Counted from the stretch's first letter, positions 1 through 8,507 are shown. The stretch: DNA of 48,206 nucleotides from Rhodospirillales bacterium (GCA_014859895.1 JACZKS010000066.1:1-48206); one strand, 5' to 3'. The notes: a model not told the origin generated them from the letters alone. Translations and numbers: made by a program.

Positions 1-411
1 CGCCGCGGGCGCGCCGGCCGCCTTTGCCGGCGGCTGGGCATCGGCCTCCACCAAATCCAACACCACCGCGCTGCCAAGGTCGAACGCGCGTACCGTGAGG
101 TTGCCCACCGTCGCCAGCACCACCGAACGGCCATCGGCGCCGACGTCGCCGGCGCGCACATAGGTCCCCAGCACCCGGATCACCGCGCCCAGGTCGGCCT
201 CGATCGGCCGGCCGAAACGGATCACCACCCGCGATCCCTCGGATTCGGCGGTGTAGGGAACCGGCGTCGGCCAATTGAAAACGATGCGCCCGAAGCCGTC
301 GTGCGGCGCCGCGCGGACGGTCACCGGTTCGGCCCGGGCCGCCACGGCCAGGGTCAGGGACATCAGCATCCCCAGCCACAATGGCGCCCAGCGGTTGTGT
401 CGTCCCCGCAT
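1..411 (-). CDS. partial secreted protein, N-terminal part, last gene of the fliL-fliM-motE-motB operon
   Basis: The reading frame is open for 137 codons from an ATG at 409-411 to the window edge, so the C-terminus is missing. The N-terminus is basic, then hydrophobic (LWLGMLMSLTLAVAARA), and looks like a signal peptide with a site near AARA-EP. The following segment alternates beta-type stretches (FGRIVFNWPTPVPYTAE, VVIRFGRPI) and resembles an AMIN-like periplasmic domain. It starts 2 bases after the stop of the MotB-like gene, so it is very probably co-transcribed. Related clusters often carry a large TPR protein here, but no TPR is visible in this part. The role is unknown; a periplasmic partner of the motor or cell wall is an inference. 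Confidence 0.7.
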   Translation of the reverse strand, partial: MRGRHNRWAPLWLGMLMSLTLAVAARAEPVTVRAAPHDGFGRIVFNWPTPVPYTAESEGSRVVIRFGRPIEADLGAVIRVLGTYVRAGDVGADGRSVVLATVGNLTVRAFDLGSAVVLDLVEADAQPPAKAAGAPAA

Positions 412-413
412 GC

Positions 414-1127
414 CTAATCTCCGACCGTCGGGAAGATGACGATGTCGACCCGCCCGGCCAACGAGGCGCGCTGCTCTTCCGGCATGCCGGCGAGCTGCTT
501 GAGTCGGCTGTCGGCATAGCCATAGGTGACGATGTCCTCGCCATAGCCGGAGCGCTTCAACGCGTTGGCAACGGTGACGGCGCGCGCCAAGGACAGTTCC
601 CAGTTGGAGACGTAGGCCCCGCCAGGCGGCACGGAGTCCGTGTAGCCGTTGACGCCGATCTGGTTTCCCACGTTGCGCAGGACCCCGCCAAGGACGAACA
701 GGGCCTGCCGGCCCCGCTCCGAAAGGTTGGCTTCGCCGGGGTCGAATACGGCATCGCCGGCAAGGGCGACGATCAGGCGGTCCTCCAGGCCCAGGATGCG
801 GCTTTGCCCCAACACCTCATCCTGGCGCATCAAGTCATTCAGGACGGCGCCGAGGTAGTCGAGGTTGACGGCCCGCTTGAGCGAAAGGGTGGCGATATTG
901 TAGGACGCGACCGGCACCGGATCGACTTTCTCGCGCGCCGGGTTGAGGGTCTCGGACAATGCGTCGACCATTTCCTTCCAGCGGTCGATCTGTACGCTCG
1001 ACATCGAAAACATCAGCACGAAGAAGGTCAGCATCAACGACACCAGGTCGGTGAAGATGACCATCCAGCCGCGATTCGGTGGTGAGGCGGCGGGCAACTC
1101 GTCGAGGCCGGGCACCAGTCTCGTCAT
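414..1127 (-). CDS. MotB-like flagellar motor protein with OmpA domain (Asp present)
   Basis: 237 residues. One transmembrane helix near residues 22-43 (FTDLVSLMLTFFVLMFSMSS) carries Asp27 at the position of the proton-binding Asp of MotB. Residues about 110-235 form an OmpA/MotB peptidoglycan-binding domain, with NGYTDS, NWELSLARA and GRVDIVIF motifs. In the family such proteins anchor the stator to the cell wall and couple ion flow to torque. The start ATG overlaps the stop of the upstream MotB-like gene in an ATGA arrangement, which implies translational coupling. No motA lies in the window, so the channel partner must be elsewhere. It could instead be an accessory motor protein rather than the main stator MotB. 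Confidence 0.85.
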   Translation of the reverse strand: MTRLVPGLDELPAASPPNRGWMVIFTDLVSLMLTFFVLMFSMSSVQIDRWKEMVDALSETLNPAREKVDPVPVASYNIATLSLKRAVNLDYLGAVLNDLMRQDEVLGQSRILGLEDRLIVALAGDAVFDPGEANLSERGRQALFVLGGVLRNVGNQIGVNGYTDSVPPGGAYVSNWELSLARAVTVANALKRSGYGEDIVTYGYADSRLKQLAGMPEEQRASLAGRVDIVIFPTVGD

Positions 1128-1831
1128 CGTCCGGCCTCCTGGCGCCGGGCCGCGCGGTCGTATTCCAGGCGGACCTCGTCCAACGGGCGCACGAAGAATC
1201 GCAGGACGACCTCGCGCGGGTCGCCCGGCCGCAAGCCGACGGCGATGGAATCGGGCGGCGTGCCGCGCGCCGACATGGCCCGCGCGAAGGCGCCGGCCCG
1301 GGCGCTCTCCAGCGTTTCCGCGATCGGCAACATGCCGCCCGGCTCCGGCAAGCTGCCAATGAGGAATTCCATGTCGTAGTGCAGGCCCGGCGTGGTCACG
1401 CTGAGCGAAGCCACGATGCGATCCAGGAGCGGGATGTGCGCCTCCCGGATCTCGGCGGTCCCCGAAAGAAACAGCGAATCGGAACGCATGACCACCCGCA
1501 TGAGCCGGCCCGGCTGCACGATCTCCACCTTGGCGATCTGGACGGGCGAGGAAAAGACGGCGGCGATCTGCTCCTGAAAGGCCTGCGCCGCGAGGAAATC
1601 CCCCTCCTTCGAGGTGAAAGCGGTGAGCTCGCCGCTGGGCGCCAGCAGAGAGGCAAAGGTGGAGGTCAGGCTGTCCATCACGGCACGGCTTTTGATCTTT
1701 TCAAGCGAGGACATGGAGACCAGCACGATGAAAAAGGCCAGCATCAGGACATAGAGCGAGAGGAACAGCGCCGTCGTATGATGGGCTGCGCTTTCGGGTT
1801 GTGGCCGCTGAAGGGTGTCAAACTCGTCCAT
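1124..1831 (-). CDS. MotB-like membrane protein lacking the stator Asp
   Basis: 235 residues. The single N-terminal helix (FLSLYVLMLAFFIVLVSMSS) aligns well with that of the downstream MotB-like protein, but Ser25 stands where that protein has the ion-binding Asp27. The C-terminal half is a divergent OmpA/MotB-like periplasmic domain (LFLSGTAEIREAHIPLLDRI, then ESARAGAFARAM). Without the Asp it is unlikely to conduct protons itself. It may form a hetero-assembly with the neighbouring MotB-like protein, to which it is translationally coupled. An 85-base gap separates it from motE upstream. The family assignment is by topology and pairing; the function is inferred. Confidence 0.75.
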   Translation of the reverse strand: MDEFDTLQRPQPESAAHHTTALFLSLYVLMLAFFIVLVSMSSLEKIKSRAVMDSLTSTFASLLAPSGELTAFTSKEGDFLAAQAFQEQIAAVFSSPVQIAKVEIVQPGRLMRVVMRSDSLFLSGTAEIREAHIPLLDRIVASLSVTTPGLHYDMEFLIGSLPEPGGMLPIAETLESARAGAFARAMSARGTPPDSIAVGLRPGDPREVVLRFFVRPLDEVRLEYDRAARRQEAGR

Positions 1832-1916
1832 CTCGGATCAACGCGTCACGCTCTTTGCCGGCCGACGACAACCGTTGGCATCGCCTGCAACCGGCGCGAC
1901 AAGGCGAACACCGGTT

Positions 1917-2672
1917 TCAGCCGCCGGCCGTCGCGGACTGCGGCAATTGCCGCCGCCGGGCCAGATCCACCGTGACGTCCCTGGCCTTGCTGGGGTCCAT
2001 GTTCGCCATGATGGGCGCCAAGCTGCGTTCCTTCATGCGCTCGGCCACCAGCAACAGGGTGTCCATGTCCAGCTCCTCGAAAATGCGGGCGGCGTCCTTG
2101 GGTTTCATGTTCTCGTAGATCTTGACCAGGCTTGCCACCTTGGCCGCCTGCTGTTCGCTGTAGGTGGCGATCAACTTTTCGACGGTGGCCTGCAGCAGCT
2201 TCATTTCCTGGATCTTCTTGTCGATCCGCGATTCCGCCGCCTTCAGAAGCCCTTCGCGCATGTTGACCTCGCGCTCGTGCGTTTCGATGGTCTCGCGGCG
2301 CACGGCCAGCTGTTGCAGCAGGTCGATTTCCGACTGGGTCAGCAGGGTGGGATCGTCGACCCTGAGGGTGGCGGGAGCCTCTGCGACCGGCGAGTTTGTC
2401 GCCGGACCGGCGACGCCCGCGAGCGGGGCGTCCTTGAGCGGCGTGGCCTTTCCAAGCGGCGCGCCGGCGGCCGGCAACTGCGCGGCCGGAGACGACGCAT
2501 TCGGCGCCTTGGCGCCAGGCTGCTGGGCCTCGGCCCCGGCCACCGAGATGGCCCCCACAAGCATACCGTCAAGACCTTCCCAAATGTGGCCGATCTTGAT
2601 CGTCAGCATGAGGGCGGCGGCAAAGATGGTGACGGGAAGAAACCGAAAGCGGGCGAAAAAGCGGATCATCAT
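1917..2672 (-). CDS. motE: MotE-family flagellar protein (MgtE-N-like domain)
   Basis: 251 residues. A transmembrane segment near residues 11-30 is followed by an Ala/Pro-rich linker (about 40-95), a helical coiled-coil region (about 100-185) and a C-terminal MgtE-N-like domain (MKPKDAARIFEELDMDTLLL, then MANMDPSKARDVTVDLA). In rhizobia MotE is a periplasmic chaperone for the motility protein MotC; in Rhodospirillales the homologue sits in the fliL-fliM operon, as here. Start ATG with AGGA a few bases upstream; a second ATG follows directly. It lies 13 bases after the DUF6468 gene. Confidence 0.8.
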   Translation of the reverse strand: MMIRFFARFRFLPVTIFAAALMLTIKIGHIWEGLDGMLVGAISVAGAEAQQPGAKAPNASSPAAQLPAAGAPLGKATPLKDAPLAGVAGPATNSPVAEAPATLRVDDPTLLTQSEIDLLQQLAVRRETIETHEREVNMREGLLKAAESRIDKKIQEMKLLQATVEKLIATYSEQQAAKVASLVKIYENMKPKDAARIFEELDMDTLLLVAERMKERSLAPIMANMDPSKARDVTVDLARRRQLPQSATAGG

Positions 2673-2685
2673 TGGTTCCTATCCG

Positions 2686-3120
2686 TCAACGGGCGGCGCG
2701 CAGGGCTTTGATCAGTTCGCGTTCAGCGTCCGACTTTGCGTCGTCGGCCGGGGCGGAAGACCGGCCGCCCCCCTTGGCGGAAGCGTGCGGCTGCTCGGCC
2801 GGCGCTTCCTTGCGCGCTACGCGCACCAGCGATTCCAGGCGGTCGGCCGCGCTGCCGCCCCGCTCGGTGAGGAAGGCCAGATCGTCGCGCAGCCCCTGGG
2901 CGCGGTCGATCCGTTCCTTGAGTTCGTCGGCGGTGGCCTTCAGGCGGGTGATGCTTTCCTCGGCGCGCATCGTGGAATCGACGAACTTGGTGGCCAGTTT
3001 CTCCAGCGCCAGCTTGTCCTGGCGCATGGTGCGCAGCCGGCGATTCAACATCACCGTATAGCTGATGGTCACCACCAGAAGACCCGCAACCAGTATTTCA
3101 AGAACCAGCGAAAAGCCCAC
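2686..3120 (-). CDS. DUF6468 membrane/coiled-coil protein of the fliM operon
   Basis: 144 residues from a GTG start at 3118-3120, two bases after the fliM stop codon and behind an AGGGAG ribosome site. A longer frame runs back into fliM but gives a non-hydrophobic N-terminus, so it was not used. One transmembrane helix (residues about 3-22, LVLEILVAGLLVVTISYTVM) is followed by a long charged helix (about 25-100) and a Lys/Ala-rich tail. Alphaproteobacteria carry this family between fliM and motE. The function is not established; a link with the motor switch or MotE is suggested only by synteny. Confidence 0.75.
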   Translation of the reverse strand: MGFSLVLEILVAGLLVVTISYTVMLNRRLRTMRQDKLALEKLATKFVDSTMRAEESITRLKATADELKERIDRAQGLRDDLAFLTERGGSAADRLESLVRVARKEAPAEQPHASAKGGGRSSAPADDAKSDAERELIKALRAAR

Positions 3121-3122
3121 GG

Positions 3123-4268
3123 TTACGGATTCTCCCTCGTTTTCTGCGGCACCCGGTCGTCGATACGCACCGCGACATGGTCGCCTTTGCGGCCCATGCG
3201 GCCGTGGTACATGCAAACGTCACCGCACTTGAGCTGGACCGTCGAATCGGGCGAAGCGTTGAGCATGATGCGCGAGCCGACCTGCCAGTGGAAAACTTCC
3301 CGCAACCGCATGACCTGTTCGTCCAGCACCGCGTCCAGATCGACGTCGGTCAGCCACAGTTCCTCGGCCAAATGGGTTTCCCAGATCGAGTCGCGGCCGA
3401 ACTTCTCGCCCATGAACATCTGCAGCAGCAGTTCGCGGACGGGTTCCAGCGTGGCGTAGGGGATCAGCAGCTCCATGCGGCCGCCGCGATCCTCCATGTC
3501 GATCCTGAGCTTGGCGACGATGGCGGCGTTGGACGGCCGCGATATGGTGGCGAACCGCGGGTTGGTTTCCAGGCGATCGAACCGGAAGGTCACCGGACTC
3601 AGGGGCTCGAAGGCCGCGCTGAGGTCACCCAGCGCGACATGCACCATGCGCTCGACCAGGCTGCGTTCGATGGTGGTGTAGGGCCGCCCCTCGATGCGCA
3701 TGGCGGCGGTGCCGCGCCGGCCGCCGAGCAGGACGTCGACGATGGAATAGATGAGGGCCGAATCGACGGTGATGAGGCCGTAGTTATCCCATTCCTCGGC
3801 CTTGAACACGCTGAGCATGGCCGGCAACGGAATGGAGTTGAGGTAGTCGCCGAAGCGGATTGAGGCGATGTTGTCGAGGGACACCTCGACGTTGTCCGAT
3901 GTGAAGTTGCGCAAGGACGTCGACATCATGCGCACCAGGCGGTCGAACACCACTTCCAGCATCGGCAGGCGTTCGTAGGAAACCAGCGCGCTGTTGAGAA
4001 TGGCCTGGATGCCGGATCGGTCGCCTTCCTCGCCGTGGCCTTCGTCGAAGCCGAGCAGGCTGTCGATTTCGTCCTGGTTCAGAACCCGGGTCGATTGTCC
4101 GCCGGCGGCCATGTCGTCGGCCGACAACTCGCCGTCGCCGTCGCCGTCGCCGTCGTCCTCGTCGCCGGCAACCATCGCCGCCCACTCGTCGGCGAGGGCG
4201 TCCTGGTCGTCGCCGTCGGCGCCTTCAGTCGGCTGGCCGCTGTTGGTCTCGTCCGCAGGCACGGTCAT
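3123..4268 (-). CDS. fliM: flagellar motor switch protein FliM
   Basis: 381 residues. FliM forms the middle of the C-ring, binds CheY-P and sets rotation direction. The CheY-binding signature VLNQDEIDSLLGF is at residues 62-74, not at the extreme N-terminus as in enteric FliM. It is preceded by about 60 acidic residues with Asp/Gly runs (DDGDGDGDGE) and ADEWAAM. The CheC-like middle domain (about 110-290) and the C-terminal SpoA domain (about 300-375, MRLREVFHWQVGSRIMLNAS) are complete. It follows fliL by 42 bases and is followed at once by the DUF6468 gene, so it belongs to a minus-strand motor operon. Confidence 0.96.
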   Translation of the reverse strand: MTVPADETNSGQPTEGADGDDQDALADEWAAMVAGDEDDGDGDGDGELSADDMAAGGQSTRVLNQDEIDSLLGFDEGHGEEGDRSGIQAILNSALVSYERLPMLEVVFDRLVRMMSTSLRNFTSDNVEVSLDNIASIRFGDYLNSIPLPAMLSVFKAEEWDNYGLITVDSALIYSIVDVLLGGRRGTAAMRIEGRPYTTIERSLVERMVHVALGDLSAAFEPLSPVTFRFDRLETNPRFATISRPSNAAIVAKLRIDMEDRGGRMELLIPYATLEPVRELLLQMFMGEKFGRDSIWETHLAEELWLTDVDLDAVLDEQVMRLREVFHWQVGSRIMLNASPDSTVQLKCGDVCMYHGRMGRKGDHVAVRIDDRVPQKTRENP

Positions 4269-4310
4269 TGTTTCCGCATCCTCTGATCGCCACGGTCCGT
4301 GGCGTACCGG

Positions 4311-4853
4311 CTAATTGACAAGCATTTCCTTGAACAGAACGTCATTGACCTGGACCGGCGCCACGGCGACGCCCACCCGGGCCAGCAGTTCCTCGCGCAG
4401 CCGGTACATCCCGGCCGACCCCTTCAGGTCTTCGATCCTGAGCTCGCGCAGGAAGACGTTGAAGGCATCCATGATGCGCGTCATCTGCAATTCGACCTTG
4501 GGCACGTCCTGGCCGTTCGGCAGTTCCAGGCTGACGCGGATCTTGAGAAAGGTCGACTTGGTCCGGCTGCCGGTGTTCAGGTTGACCAGGATCTCGGGCA
4601 GGTCGAGATAGACCACGCCCACCGAGCCGCCCTCCTCCGTCGCTTCCGCAGCCACCGGCTCGCCGGTGACCATCGCCACTACCGGGTCGAGAAGTCCCGT
4701 GAACCAAGCCCCGGCAACGCCGCCGATAACCACCAGCACAGCGGCGCCGATGATGATGAACAGCGTCTTCTTGCCCTTCTTGGCCGACGGCCCGGCACTC
4801 TCGGCCGCGTCTTCGGTTTCCTCTGCGTCGACGTCATCGAGGTCTTCGGCCAT
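4311..4853 (-). CDS. fliL: flagellar basal-body protein FliL
   Basis: 180 residues from the ATG at 4851-4853; the frame is open a further 14 codons upstream to 4895. The acidic cytoplasmic N-terminus (MAEDLDDVDAEETED) is followed by KKGKK and a transmembrane helix at about 30-52, then the periplasmic FliL domain (VYLDLPEILVNLN to DVLFKEMLVN). FliL associates with the stator and supports torque. It is the first gene of the minus-strand operon and is divergent from flgF. The start is uncertain because no strong ribosome site is visible. Confidence 0.93.
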   Translation of the reverse strand: MAEDLDDVDAEETEDAAESAGPSAKKGKKTLFIIIGAAVLVVIGGVAGAWFTGLLDPVVAMVTGEPVAAEATEEGGSVGVVYLDLPEILVNLNTGSRTKSTFLKIRVSLELPNGQDVPKVELQMTRIMDAFNVFLRELRIEDLKGSAGMYRLREELLARVGVAVAPVQVNDVLFKEMLVN

Positions 4854-4980
4854 TCCATAAACCCGCTGCTGGTGGGACCCACCGTCACTGCCCACATTGA
4901 TTGCCCACGACGCACCTTAAGGGGGCATAGTTAATAAGTCGTTGAAAGCAGGCAGCGGCCGAAACGGCACATCCGCCGGC

Positions 4981-4995
4981 GGGCAATAACTGCCG
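4981..4995. promoter_or_regulatory. ftr-like palindrome (putative FlbD enhancer) upstream of flgF
   Basis: The site reads GGGCA-N5-TGCCG and matches 9 of 10 arm positions of the palindrome CGGCA-N5-TGCCG seen upstream of flagellin and of the fliK candidate in this window. Its centre is about 98 bases before the -24 element of the flgF sigma-54 promoter, a usual enhancer distance. It resembles the ftr elements bound by FlbD in Caulobacter; the binding protein is inferred. Confidence 0.5.
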
Positions 4996-5084
4996 GGCAA
5001 CGAAGGGAAACCGGCACAAAAATGGCCGGGAAAACAGCCGCCGCCTCAACCACCAACACATTGAAGATGAAGGAATTTCCGTGC

Positions 5085-5100
5085 TGGCACGGGCCATGCA
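5085..5100 (+). promoter_or_regulatory. sigma-54 promoter of flgF operon
   Basis: TGGCACGGGCCATGCA matches the sigma-54 consensus TGGCACG-N4-TTGCW except for one A in place of T. GG and GC are separated by exactly 10 bases. The start of transcription should fall near 5110, which gives flgF a leader of about 40 bases and argues against the longer GTG frame starting at 5081. FlgF operons of Caulobacter are also sigma-54 dependent. Confidence 0.8.
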
Positions 5101-5149
5101 TGAAAGGTCCCGGGCATTAGTGGACACCCTTTGGGTTGGGACCGCGGAA

Positions 5150-5887
5150 ATGGAAAACACTTCATTCGTTGCACTCTCCCGTCAGGCGACTCTGCGCCGG
5201 CAGTTGAGCGTCATCGCCAACAACCTCGCCAACATGAACACCACTGGCTACAAGGGCGAACACATGATGTTCATGGAACATCCGGTTCGCAGCCGCGGCG
5301 GCGAGCGCATCATGGGCGACAAGGTTTCTTATGTTCGGGACATCGCCACCGTCCGGGACCTCCATGAAGGCTCCTTCCGGGAAACCGGAAACCCTCTGGA
5401 CATGGCTATTCACGGCGACGGCTACTTCGTCGTCCAGACGGAAAACGGCGAACGCTACACGCGCAACGGCCGCTTCCAGCTGGACGATGCCGGACAGCTC
5501 GTCACCCAGCAGGGCGATCCGGTGCTCTCCGACGGTGGCCAGCCGTTCTTTTTCGCCCCCGGCGATGCCGACATCCACGTGACGCGCGACGGCACCCTTT
5601 CGACGCGCAACGGCCCGCTCGGCCGCCTTCGGATCGTCGGCTTCGACAATCCCCACGAACTGAAGGAAGTCTCGGGCGGCATGTTCGTCGCCGAAACGGC
5701 GCCCGCCGAGGTGGAGCAACCGGATGTCGTGCAGAACATGCTGGAGAGTTCCAACGTCGAGCCGATCATCGAGATGACCCGGCTGATCGACGTGAACCGC
5801 AGCTACAAGGAAGCCCACAAACTGATCGAGGCCGAGGACGAGCGGATGAAGAAGATGATCCGCGAACTCGCCAGCACCTCGGCTTGA
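5150..5887 (+). CDS. flgF: flagellar proximal rod protein FlgF
   Basis: 245 residues from ATG 5150. A longer frame (GTG 5081) would put the sigma-54 promoter inside the gene, and conserved rod-protein sequence begins only at MENTSFVALSRQATLRRQLS. The N-terminal signature SVIANNLANMNTTGYKGE (about 20-37) and the C-terminal domain (NMLESSNVEPIIEMTRLIDVN) are both complete. FlgF forms part of the proximal rod and is exported by the flagellar type III system. It is the first gene of flgF-flgG-flgA-flgH. Confidence 0.95.
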   Translation: MENTSFVALSRQATLRRQLSVIANNLANMNTTGYKGEHMMFMEHPVRSRGGERIMGDKVSYVRDIATVRDLHEGSFRETGNPLDMAIHGDGYFVVQTENGERYTRNGRFQLDDAGQLVTQQGDPVLSDGGQPFFFAPGDADIHVTRDGTLSTRNGPLGRLRIVGFDNPHELKEVSGGMFVAETAPAEVEQPDVVQNMLESSNVEPIIEMTRLIDVNRSYKEAHKLIEAEDERMKKMIRELASTSA

Positions 5888-5945
5888 ACCCGGAAGGCCG
5901 CGCCGAGGCGCGCCCGACGGCCAGGAATCGGAAAGGACGAAGATC

Positions 5946-6731
5946 ATGAGAGCATTGGACATCGCAGCGACCGGGATGACGGCACAGGAGCGCAACGTTT
6001 CGGTCATCGCGAACAATCTGGCGAACATGAACACGACGGCCTACAAGCGCCGGCGCACCGAGTTCCACGACCTGCTGTACCAGAACCTGCGCCGCGTCGG
6101 CACCACTTCATCGGATGCCGGCACGGTGGTTCCGGCGGGCGTGCAGATGGGCCTTGGCGTCAAGCTGGCCGCCGTCTATCGCATCCACGAGCAGGGCAAC
6201 CTGAGCGCCACGGACAACACCTTCGACATGGCCATCCAGGGTCCCGGCTACTTTCAGGTTGAAATGCCGAACGGCGAAACCGCCTACACCCGCGACGGCT
6301 CCTTCCAGCTGAACGCCGACGGCGAGATCGTCACCCACGACGGCTACGCCCTCCAGCCCGGCATCACGGTTCCCAACAACGCCATGGACGTCACCGTCAA
6401 CGAGTCGGGCGAGGTGCTGGTGAAGGTCGACGGGCAGACGGCCCTGCAGAACGTCGGCCAGATCCAGCTCGCCGTCTTCCAGAACGACGCCGGCCTCGAA
6501 GCGGTCGGCGACAACCTGTTGCTGGAAACGCCCGCCTCCGGCCGCCCCATCACAGGCAACCCCGCCGCCATCAACTTCGGATCGGTGCTCCAGGGCTTTC
6601 TTGAGACCTCCAACGTCAACGCGGTGGAGGAGATCACCGAGATGATCTCGGCCCAGCGCGCCTTCGAAATGAACGCCAAGGTGGTGACGACCGTGGACGA
6701 CCTGCTCAACACCGTGAGCGGACTTCGGTAG
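5946..6731 (+). CDS. flgG: flagellar distal rod protein FlgG
   Basis: 261 residues, the usual FlgG length. The N-terminal motif is MRALDIAATGMTAQERNVSV followed by IANNLANMNTTAYKRRR, and the C-terminus is the standard EEITEMISAQRAFEMNAKVV, ending TVSGLR. FlgG builds the distal rod that crosses the periplasm. AAAGGA sits just before the ATG. It lies 58 bases after flgF and 12 bases before flgA. No insertion or truncation is seen. Confidence 0.97.
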   Translation: MRALDIAATGMTAQERNVSVIANNLANMNTTAYKRRRTEFHDLLYQNLRRVGTTSSDAGTVVPAGVQMGLGVKLAAVYRIHEQGNLSATDNTFDMAIQGPGYFQVEMPNGETAYTRDGSFQLNADGEIVTHDGYALQPGITVPNNAMDVTVNESGEVLVKVDGQTALQNVGQIQLAVFQNDAGLEAVGDNLLLETPASGRPITGNPAAINFGSVLQGFLETSNVNAVEEITEMISAQRAFEMNAKVVTTVDDLLNTVSGLR

Positions 6732-6743
6732 GGAGGACGCGCC

Positions 6744-7709
6744 ATGAAGCTGCGAAACATCCTTCTCATCGCCGCCGCCTGGGGCTGCGCGCTGGCCGCG
6801 CCCACCGCGCTGGCCGGAACGACCGATCAGGTCGTCCTGCGCCAGTCGATCACGGTCGACGACAACCTGGTCAAGCTCGGCGATCTGTTCATCGGCGCCG
6901 GCGAGAACGCCGCGGTCGGCGTCGCCTATGCTCCGGCCCCCGGCAAGCGGGCCATCTTCGACAGCCAGTGGCTCTACCGGGTGGCCAATGCCTACGGCTT
7001 GGCCTGGCGGCCCATGAGCCTGCAGGACCAGGCGGTGGTTCAGCGGGCCAGCACGGTGATCGGCCGCGACGAAATCGAGGGCCGCATCCTGGATGCGCTC
7101 ACCGGCAACGGCATCGGCCCCGACGCCCAAGTCGAACTGAGCAATCACGCCTTCCGCGTCTACGTCGCCGAGGGCGCCAACACGCTGATCGACGTCGAGG
7201 ACATGGTCTTCGATCCGCGTACCCGCCGCTTCACCACCGTGATCGCGGTGACCCCCGACGGCGCCGGCACCCAGCGCTTCCGGCTGGCCGGACGCGTCTA
7301 TGACGTGCGTGACGTCCCGGTCCTGGCCCGGCGAATCCTGTCCGGCGAAATCATCACGGCGGGCGACATCGACACCATCCCGGCGCGGGCCGGCCAGATG
7401 CGGCGCGACACCATCGTCGATGCCGAGGACCTGATCGGCAAATCGCCCAAGCGGACGCTGCCGCAGGGCCGGCCGATCGCCATGAACGAAGTCCAGGCCC
7501 CCGTCCTGGTGCCGAACCGGGGTCTGGTGACCATTCTCTACCAACGTCCGCGGATGACGCTGACCGCCAAGGGCCGTGCCATGCAGGACGGCGCCGACGG
7601 CGATGTCATCCGGATCTCCAATGTCCAGAGCAACACGGTCATCGAGGCTGTCGTCGTCGGCCCCCACACGGTGGCCGTCACCGTCCAGGACCGGACGCTG
7701 ACCAACTAG
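6744..7709 (+). CDS. flgA: flagellar P-ring chaperone FlgA
   Basis: 321 residues, longer than enteric FlgA because of an extra N-terminal region. A signal peptide (residues 1 to about 24, LLIAAAWGCALAAPTALA) is followed by that domain. The FlgA/SAF domain is near 190-260 (VLARRILSGEIITAGDIDTI, LIGKSPKRTLPQGRPI), and the C-terminal beta domain ends at AVTVQDRTLTN. FlgA is a periplasmic chaperone for FlgI assembly into the P ring. It lies between flgG and flgH in one operon with short gaps. Confidence 0.93.
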   Translation: MKLRNILLIAAAWGCALAAPTALAGTTDQVVLRQSITVDDNLVKLGDLFIGAGENAAVGVAYAPAPGKRAIFDSQWLYRVANAYGLAWRPMSLQDQAVVQRASTVIGRDEIEGRILDALTGNGIGPDAQVELSNHAFRVYVAEGANTLIDVEDMVFDPRTRRFTTVIAVTPDGAGTQRFRLAGRVYDVRDVPVLARRILSGEIITAGDIDTIPARAGQMRRDTIVDAEDLIGKSPKRTLPQGRPIAMNEVQAPVLVPNRGLVTILYQRPRMTLTAKGRAMQDGADGDVIRISNVQSNTVIEAVVVGPHTVAVTVQDRTLTN

Positions 7710-7719
7710 GAGCCATGCC

Positions 7720-8481
7720 ATGACCCGCCATCCGGCCATGCAAATCGTAAAGATCGCCGCCCTCGCGGGCGTCATCGCCGCCGTCGCCGGCTGCAACACC
7801 CTGACCAAGCTCTCCGAGGTTGGCGACGGGCCGAAGCTTTCGCAGATCGACAACCCGACGGCCAGGCCCGGCTACAAGCCGGTCAGCCTGCCGCTGCCCG
7901 CCGCCCAGCCGGCCGACCACAACCCGAATTCCCTGTGGCGGCCCGGCGCCAAGGCCTTCTTCAAGGATACCCGGGCCAAGGACGTCGGCGACATCATGAC
8001 CGTCAAGCTAAACCTCAAGGACAGCGCTTCCTGGGACAACAAGACCGAACGCGACCGCAAGGACAGCGAGGACACCGACGTCACCAGCCTGCTTGGCTAT
8101 GAAGGCTCGCTATCCAAGATCCTGCCGGAAGCGGTCAATCCGGCCTCCTTGCTAAGCTTCGGCAACACCCATTCGACCGCGGGCGACGGCTCCATCGAGA
8201 GGAGCGAGACCTTGGAATTGACTTTCGCCGCGATCGTCACCCAGATCCTGCGCAACGGCCACCTCGTCATCCTCGGCCGTCAGGAGGTGCGGGTGAACGC
8301 CGAGCTGCGTGAACTGATGGTGACCGGCGTCATCCGCCCCGAAGACATCGATTCGGACAATTCGATCCCCCACGAGAAGATCGCCGAAATGCGGGTCGCC
8401 TACGGCGGACGCGGCACGCTCAGCAATCTGCAGCAGCCGCGTTGGGGCACGCAGATCTGGGACATCCTGTTCCCCTTCTAA
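7720..8481 (+). CDS. flgH: flagellar L-ring lipoprotein FlgH
   Basis: 253 residues. AGGAG at 7708-7712 supports ATG 7720; ATG 7738 is an alternative. The lipobox AVAGC gives lipidated Cys25. The body is a typical FlgH: SLWRPGAKAFFKDTRAKDVG, the middle ERSETLELTFAAIVTQIL, and the end VAYGGRGTLSNLQQPRWG. FlgH forms the outer-membrane L ring around the rod. It is the last gene of the flgFGAH operon and is followed by a strong hairpin. Confidence 0.96.
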   Translation: MTRHPAMQIVKIAALAGVIAAVAGCNTLTKLSEVGDGPKLSQIDNPTARPGYKPVSLPLPAAQPADHNPNSLWRPGAKAFFKDTRAKDVGDIMTVKLNLKDSASWDNKTERDRKDSEDTDVTSLLGYEGSLSKILPEAVNPASLLSFGNTHSTAGDGSIERSETLELTFAAIVTQILRNGHLVILGRQEVRVNAELRELMVTGVIRPEDIDSDNSIPHEKIAEMRVAYGGRGTLSNLQQPRWGTQIWDILFPF

Positions 8482-8507
8482 GGCGACAGGGAGTTCCCCA
8501 AAAGCGA

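Noticed and set aside
4902-4917. GG-N10-GC on the minus strand upstream of fliL, considered as a sigma-54 promoter
   Set aside because: It has the spacing but lacks CA of TGGCA and TT of TTGC, so it is indistinguishable from chance in this GC-rich DNA.
4917-4934. TTAA-N10-TTAA near fliL, considered as a CtrA box
   Set aside because: The spacing is 10, not 7. TTAACTAT on the minus strand is only partly like the CtrA motif.
6108-7853. 581-codon minus-strand frame
   Set aside because: Antisense shadow of flgG, flgA and flgH, with no recognisable domain.
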